In this document: piece after piece, positions 59,974-64,000 of the stretch
Position numbering within the stretch: the first letter of the stretch is position 1
Layout: each line of letters starts with the position of its first letter
Assembly: GCA_016715795.1 (NCBI GenBank)
Contig: JADJXP010000002.1
Span: 2,170,001 to 2,234,000, forward strand
DNA: 64,000 bases
DNA from: Chloracidobacterium sp.
GTDB taxonomy: Bacteria > Acidobacteriota > Blastocatellia > Pyrinomonadales > Pyrinomonadaceae
Direction of reading: 5' to 3'
The notes under the pieces: generated by a model
Databases searched by the model: none
What the model was told of the DNA's origin: nothing
Seen by the model: only the letters and a program-made list of their open reading frames with translations
Program-made: the position numbers and the translations under genes

Positions 59974-61117
59974 CTAAAAGAGTGTTTGCTGCAGAGTCGG
60001 ACCGCCGGCCTTGGTGGCAAGTTTTTCTTCGATGATGCGGACGATCTTTTGAGCGGCGCGGCCGTCGCCAAAGGGGTTGGCGACCTCCTTGACCGATCTT
60101 ATCCAGCTATCTACGGCGTGATTCTCGTCGAGCATCTGCTTTAGTGTGCCGGGGCTGGTGCCTGCCAGCTTTGCGACACCGGCACGTATCGCCTCGGGCC
60201 TTTCGGTATTCTCGCGAAGCACGAGGAGCGGCTTGCCGAGGCTCGGAGCTTCCTCCTGAACTCCGCCAGAATCGGAAACGATCAGCCAGGAGGCCTTCAT
60301 TATTGCCAGAAAGTCCGAGTAGTCCAGCGGCTCCAGCAGATGGATGCGTTCGCGCTTGCCGAGTATCTCCTTGGCGACGCCTTTCACATTGGGATTTGGG
60401 TGGACGGGAAAGAACAGGCAGACGTCCTTGTGGCTATCGACAAAGTCGCGAATGACCTTGAGATTCGCGGTCATGGTCTCGCCAAAGCTCTCGCGGCGAT
60501 GCGTCGTGAGCAGCAGGCGTTTGAGGCCCTTGGTTTGATCGATCAGGCCTGCGATCTCCGGCGAGACCTTGAGATACTTGAGCATATGCTTGAGCGCATC
60601 AACAACAGGATTACCCGTTACGTAAATCTTTTCCGTCGTCACGCCCTCGTCGAGCAGATTTCGCCGGTTCTTTTCGGTTGCGGCAAAGTGGAACGCCGCG
60701 ATCTGTGATACGACGCGCCGGTTCATTTCCTCAGGAAACGGGCTCATCAGGTTACCCGACCGCAGCCCGGCCTCGACATGGCCTACCGGTATGCGCCGGT
60801 AGAATCCCGCAAGTGCGCCCGCAAGCGTCGTGGTTGTATCGCCCTGCACGAGGATCAGATCCGGCTGTTCCGCAGCGATGATCTTGTCGAGCTTTGCCAT
60901 GACGCGCGAACAGACCTCGGTCGGCGTCTGATTGCGCTTCATCACGCCGAGGTCGAAGTCAACATCGATCGCGAGGCTCTCGAGGAATGGCTGCACGACA
61001 TTTATGCTGGCTCGAGCAGACCACGATCGTCTGGAAGAATTTCCATCGCAATGCGTGTATGACGGGCGCCAGCTTTATCGCCTCAGGCCTCGTCCCAAAC
61101 AGGACGAGCACTTTCAT
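59974..61117 (-). pseudogene. wecB: UDP-N-acetylglucosamine 2-epimerase, one-base frameshift
   Basis: Interconverts UDP-GlcNAc and UDP-ManNAc for surface polysaccharide. The first 39 codons (from ATG 61117, MKVLVLFGTRPEAIKLAPVI) are in one frame and the rest (QPFLESLAIDVDFDLGVMKR, TTLAGALAGFYRRIPVGHVEAGLRSGN, LLTTHRRESFGE, LIVSDSGGVQEEAPSLGKPLLVLR) in another. One extra base near 61000 (AAATGTC where AAAGTC would keep the frame) restores a 380-residue protein of normal length. All catalytic blocks are intact, so sequence error is more likely than decay. Confidence 0.88.
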
Positions 61118-61276
61118 CCGCCAGTCGACGTTCGTTTGCGGTCTGCTGCCGGTGGTGTTAGTTGTCGTATCGAACATAGACATTCGACCCTGAGAACTGC
61201 CAGGTTGATGCGATAACTATACATCTAAACACTCTCGTGTTCCGTTTTGCAATGTTTTTCTGCGGCAGGTATTGAC

Positions 61277-61311
61277 AAAGTAGCTAATAGCTTACAGCTA
61301 ATAGCTACTTT
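61277..61311. repeat. Palindrome with TAGCTAATAGCT arms
   Basis: 61277-61292 and 61296-61311 are inverted copies of 16 bases with one mismatch (AAAGTAGCTAATAGCT). The loop is three bases. The word AGCTAATAGCT is itself repeated. It lies between the ferredoxin stop and wecB. Confidence 0.8.
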
Positions 61312-61339
61312 CATAAGCGTGGTTGCGGCTTCCCTTCCC

Positions 61340-61636
61340 TTATTCGGGCGGGCCCTCGCATTTTGGGCCCATCAGTGCCGGGACCTTGGTTGAGATGATC
61401 GGATAATTTTCAGCCTCGGCATTTTTATCGAGCCATTCCGCGTATTCGGGTGGATAGGACATGTCCGAAAAGATCGCCTCTACGGGGCACTCCGGCAGGC
61501 AGGCATCGCAATCGATGCAGTTATCGGGATTGATCAACAGCCGGTCCGGAGTTTCGTGAAAGGCCTCGACCGGGCAGACGGCGGCGCAGTCAGTGTATTT
61601 GCAGTCAATGCAGGGTGTGGTGACTATGTAGGTCAT
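61340..61636 (-). CDS. Ferredoxin, seven-iron type
   Basis: A 98-residue ferredoxin like FdxA / Azotobacter FdI. The first cluster motif is PCIDCKYTDCAAVCPVEAFHE and the second CIDCDACLPECPVEAIF. The C-terminal part (YPPEYAEWLDKNAEAENYP) matches the family tail. It carries electrons for reductive reactions; its partner is not in the window. Family residues suggest one [3Fe-4S] and one [4Fe-4S] cluster. Confidence 0.93.
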   Translation of the reverse strand: MTYIVTTPCIDCKYTDCAAVCPVEAFHETPDRLLINPDNCIDCDACLPECPVEAIFSDMSYPPEYAEWLDKNAEAENYPIISTKVPALMGPKCEGPPE

Positions 61637-61708
61637 TAGGGCTTCCTCTCGAGGAGTTACAATAAATTAAAACCGTAATATTCACGGCCTGCGATGTCAA
61701 ATCACCTT

Positions 61709-61783
61709 GCAGAAGCCCATGTGTGAGCAAGGGTGACACGCTCACGCTGCGTATTTCACCCTCACTGCGGGTCGGGCTTCCGC
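61709..61783. repeat. Imperfect extragenic palindrome
   Basis: GCAGAAGCCC (61709-61718) pairs with GGGCTTCCGC (61774-61783), one mismatch, enclosing GGGTGA (61731-61736) / TCACCC (61756-61761) and an alternative stem GTGAGC/GCTCAC (61723-61745). REP-like; it lies between the divergent ferredoxin and glpX genes. Confidence 0.65.
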
Positions 61784-61856
61784 AACCTGTTAACAAGTGG
61801 TAAACTACCCTCAGTTTGCTCAAAAAATCAAAAATTTTCTATTGTCACGGAGTCCG

Positions 61857-62895
61857 ATGAAAACCATCAAAGCTGAACGAGACCTTTCACTTGATTTTCT
61901 GCGTGTAACTGAGGCCGCGGCCATCGAATCCGCCAAGACGATGGGCCAGGGCGACCGGAAGTATTCCGACCATGTGGCCGTCGAGGCCATGCGCGAGGTA
62001 ATGGATACCGTCCCGATCGCGGCCGCATCGTCATTGGCGAGGGCGAACGCGACGAGGCCCCGATGCTCTACATCGGTGAAGAGGTCGGCGGCGGCATCTT
62101 TTCTGAGGAGTCAAGAGCCGATTTCCCCGAGGTTGACATAGCGGTCGATCCGCTCGAGGGCACAAATCTGTGCGCGCTCGGTGCAAACAATGCGATAGCT
62201 GTCCTCGCGGCCGCCGAGCGCGGGGCCTGCTCTGCGCCGGACATCTACATGGACAAGATCGTCGTGGGCCCCTCGTGCCGCGGCGCCGTCGATATCGAGG
62301 CTCCCGTTGAGGACAACCTCAAGAACATCGCCCGACGCCTCGGCCGCGATATCGACGATCTGACGGTGATCGTGCTCGACCGTTCGCGCCACAAACAGCT
62401 CATCGATGAGGTGCGGGGTTCGGGGGCACGAATACGGCTTATATCCGACGGCGACCTCTCCGCAGGCATCTCGGCGGCCGTTGCGGGCACGAATATCCAC
62501 GCCCTGATGGGCATCGGAGGCACCCGAAGGCGTCATCACAGCCAGCGCGATGAAATGCCTGAACGGCGAGATCCAGGCCAAGCTCGTATTCGATCCCGAC
62601 CGGCTCGGCGTTGACCGATCAAAGGTTCCGCCGGTCGAGCAGGTCATGTCCCGGCTTCGGGAAATGGGCATTACGGACGCTAACAAGGTGTATGACACCG
62701 ATGATCTGGCTCCCGGCAAGAAGGTCATCTTCGCGGCAACGGGCGTGACTGACGGCGCCCTCTTTGCGCGGTGTCCGCTTCTTTGGGTCGGGCAAACGGA
62801 CACATTCTGTCGTGATGACGACAGACAGCAAGAGCATTCGATTCGTGGATACGGTCCATGTCGAGGGCGGGCCTGATGCGGTGATTCGATTCTAG
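61857..62895 (+). pseudogene. glpX: Class II fructose-1,6-bisphosphatase, three frameshifts
   Basis: Gluconeogenic enzyme. From ATG 61857, four reading-frame pieces carry consecutive family blocks. They are MKTIKAERDLSLDFLRVTEA; then GRIVIGEGERDEAPMLYIGE and VDIAVDPLEGTNLC; then MKCLNGEIQAKLVFD and VIFAATGVTDGALF; then HSVVMTTDSKSIRFVDTVHV to the stop at 62893. A one-base loss near 62019 (ATCGCGG for ATCGACGG), a two-base loss near 62520 (GGAGGCACCC) and one extra G near 62766 explain all. Corrected length is about 346 residues, normal for GlpX. Conserved residues in every frame point to sequence error. Confidence 0.88.
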
Positions 62896-62913
62896 CAAGG
62901 ATTTGAGGGCAAG

Positions 62914-64000
62914 ATGGGTGAGCACGTTGCCGACGATGACGTTGCCTATGGCGGAGCAGTTGGCTCCAACCGCGCCCCTAGCGTCGGCGGAAAGCTGATC
63001 GTCCTGACGGCACCACTTACCGAAGCGATCGATCACGCCAGGTATTTCATCCAGATGGCAATGGCCTCTCTGCCGATCTGGATGGAAGGCATCATTAACC
63101 GCAAGTATCCTAAATGGCGTGAGGTCGAGCATTACGCCGACGGATCTGCCAGGTACATGCCTGCCGGTGTCCGACTTGTTGAGAGGTCGCTCGAACGTGT
63201 CTATTCAAAGGATGATATCGTCGCATGCTATCCGGATGATCTCGATAGATTCGTCGGGCCTAAGACCCGCGTCATTGCCGTTTCAACGCACAATCCGCTC
63301 GGTGTAACGTTCGCGGCCGGCGTTTATACCTCGATCTTTGGCTCGTCAAAGATGCCGATAAATTCATATTATTCGCGGCAGCTATTCGCAAAGATCAAGG
63401 CAAGCCCATATCAGGATAATTTCAAGGTGATCGTTGGCGGGTCAGGCGGATGGCAGATCATTCAAACGGACCTTTACGATGAGCTCGGCATAGATTGCAT
63501 CGTCGAGGGCCGCAGTGAATCGCAGGACACGCTTGACCTGTTTGCCAAAGCGATCGATGGCGAAGAACTGCCGAAAGAGGTAACGGTCGTGCATCCGCAG
63601 GATCGCGATGCGATCCTCTTTCCCGACACGCGGACCACATTTGGCGTCGTCGAGATGACCACGAATGCGCGGCCGCAGGTGTAAATTTTGCTTACCTGAC
63701 CTGAATCCGCAGATCGACCTTCCTAAGGACAAGATCATGGACGCTGTCCGAGCTAACGTTCGCGAGGGCAACAAACAGATCAGCCTGGCGACGGAGGATA
63801 TGTTCATCTGGGGCCAAGTGCATACGGAGACACCGTTCTATTTTCCAAACCGCGAAGCTCTGCTCGACCTCTACGGTGAGGTCGTCAACACGCCGGGCGT
63901 TGAGCAGCACGTCCTTAGCCATGCTACGGTCGCTCCGTCCGTGGTCGATCCGGTTCTGATCAGGGAGCTTTCACGACTGTTCTTCGCCCAAGAGCCCGAT
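62914..64000 (+). pseudogene. Radical SAM / B12-binding-type protein, frameshifted, cut by window end
   Basis: From ATG 62914 a frame of 256 codons encodes a cobalamin-binding-like N-domain (KLIVLTAPLTEAIDHARYFI, STHNPLGVTFAAGVYTSIFG, FKVIVGGSGGWQIIQ) and stops at 63682 just inside the radical SAM cluster motif. The other frame goes on CKFCLPDLNPQIDLPKDK, then QISLATEDMFIWGQVHTETP to 64000. One extra base near 63670 (AATGCGCGGCC for AATTGCGGCC) would give a CxxxCxxC site (CGRRCKFC). The gene runs off the window. Reaction unknown; part of the same error-prone stretch. Confidence 0.75.

Noticed and set aside
60959..61183. Programmed frameshift in wecB
   Set aside because: There is no slippery heptamer of a known type and wecB genes are not known to frameshift; neighbouring genes have indels too, so error is more likely.
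1..64000. CRISPR array, prophage, rRNA or tRNA genes
   Set aside because: No regularly spaced repeats, no phage structural genes and no cloverleaf other than the tRNA-like part of tmRNA were seen by reading.

Overview
The window reads as a chromosomal segment of an Acidobacteriota bacterium, most likely class Blastocatellia (Pyrinomonadales-like). This is inferred from content, not from a marker search. The pointers are several exported FG-GAP/VCBS and CSLREA beta-helix proteins, an ECF sigma factor of the QATALVHE type paired with a TPR Ser/Thr kinase, DUF4126 and DUF4344 proteins, many small exported proteins ending their signal peptides in AQ, and a Gram-negative envelope (Kdo transferase). 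There is no prophage, CRISPR array, rRNA or ordinary tRNA; the only RNA gene recognised is tmRNA.

Layout. 0-13 kb: exported papain-like protease, peptidoglycan-binding protein, waaA, efp, small exported proteins, a beta-carbonic anhydrase with an exported PEP-synthase-like protein, DUF4126, and a kinase/ECF pair. 13-23 kb: two exported proteins divergent from the ECF gene, an NtrC/NtrB-type two-component pair split by a four-helix-bundle gene, an exported transpeptidase and a helical exported protein. 23-31 kb: rnc, lepB, psuG, ruvC, a conserved unknown next to fumarylacetoacetase, and two tandem family-25 glycosyltransferases. 31-37 kb: a formate-dehydrogenase-type locus (fdhD, FdhF/YdeP-like oxidoreductase, mobA) followed by purF and a DUF4344 metallopeptidase. 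37-45 kb: two CSLREA surface proteins, ssrA and a 1159-residue beta-helix/FG-GAP protein. 45-51 kb: murI, rph, a MazF-type toxin-antitoxin pair, fabG, rhomboid, trmB and def. 51-61 kb: a surface-polysaccharide region with three multi-spanning membrane proteins, two NodB-type proteins, a flavoprotein and wecB. 61-64 kb: ferredoxin, glpX and a radical-SAM gene, the last two frameshifted.

The main interest is small mobile DNA. (1) A lone integron gene cassette with a complete attC (32049-32474) sits inside the fdhD-oxidoreductase operon with no integrase in view. (2) A 134-bp element with perfect 27-bp inverted repeats lies in frame inside the oxidoreductase gene, adding about 44 residues. (3) At least seven long palindromes with unrelated sequences share one design, in which each arm is a short word of 6-9 bases repeated imperfectly; most begin or end at a stop codon. 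(4) One such palindrome is split by a four-helix-bundle (23S-rRNA-IVS-type) gene that separates a sensor kinase from its regulator, which suggests a link between this protein family and the palindromes.

Reading frames in the last 3 kb (wecB, glpX, radical SAM) carry five small indels that leave the encoded residues conserved in alternate frames. Sequence or assembly error there is more likely than gene decay.
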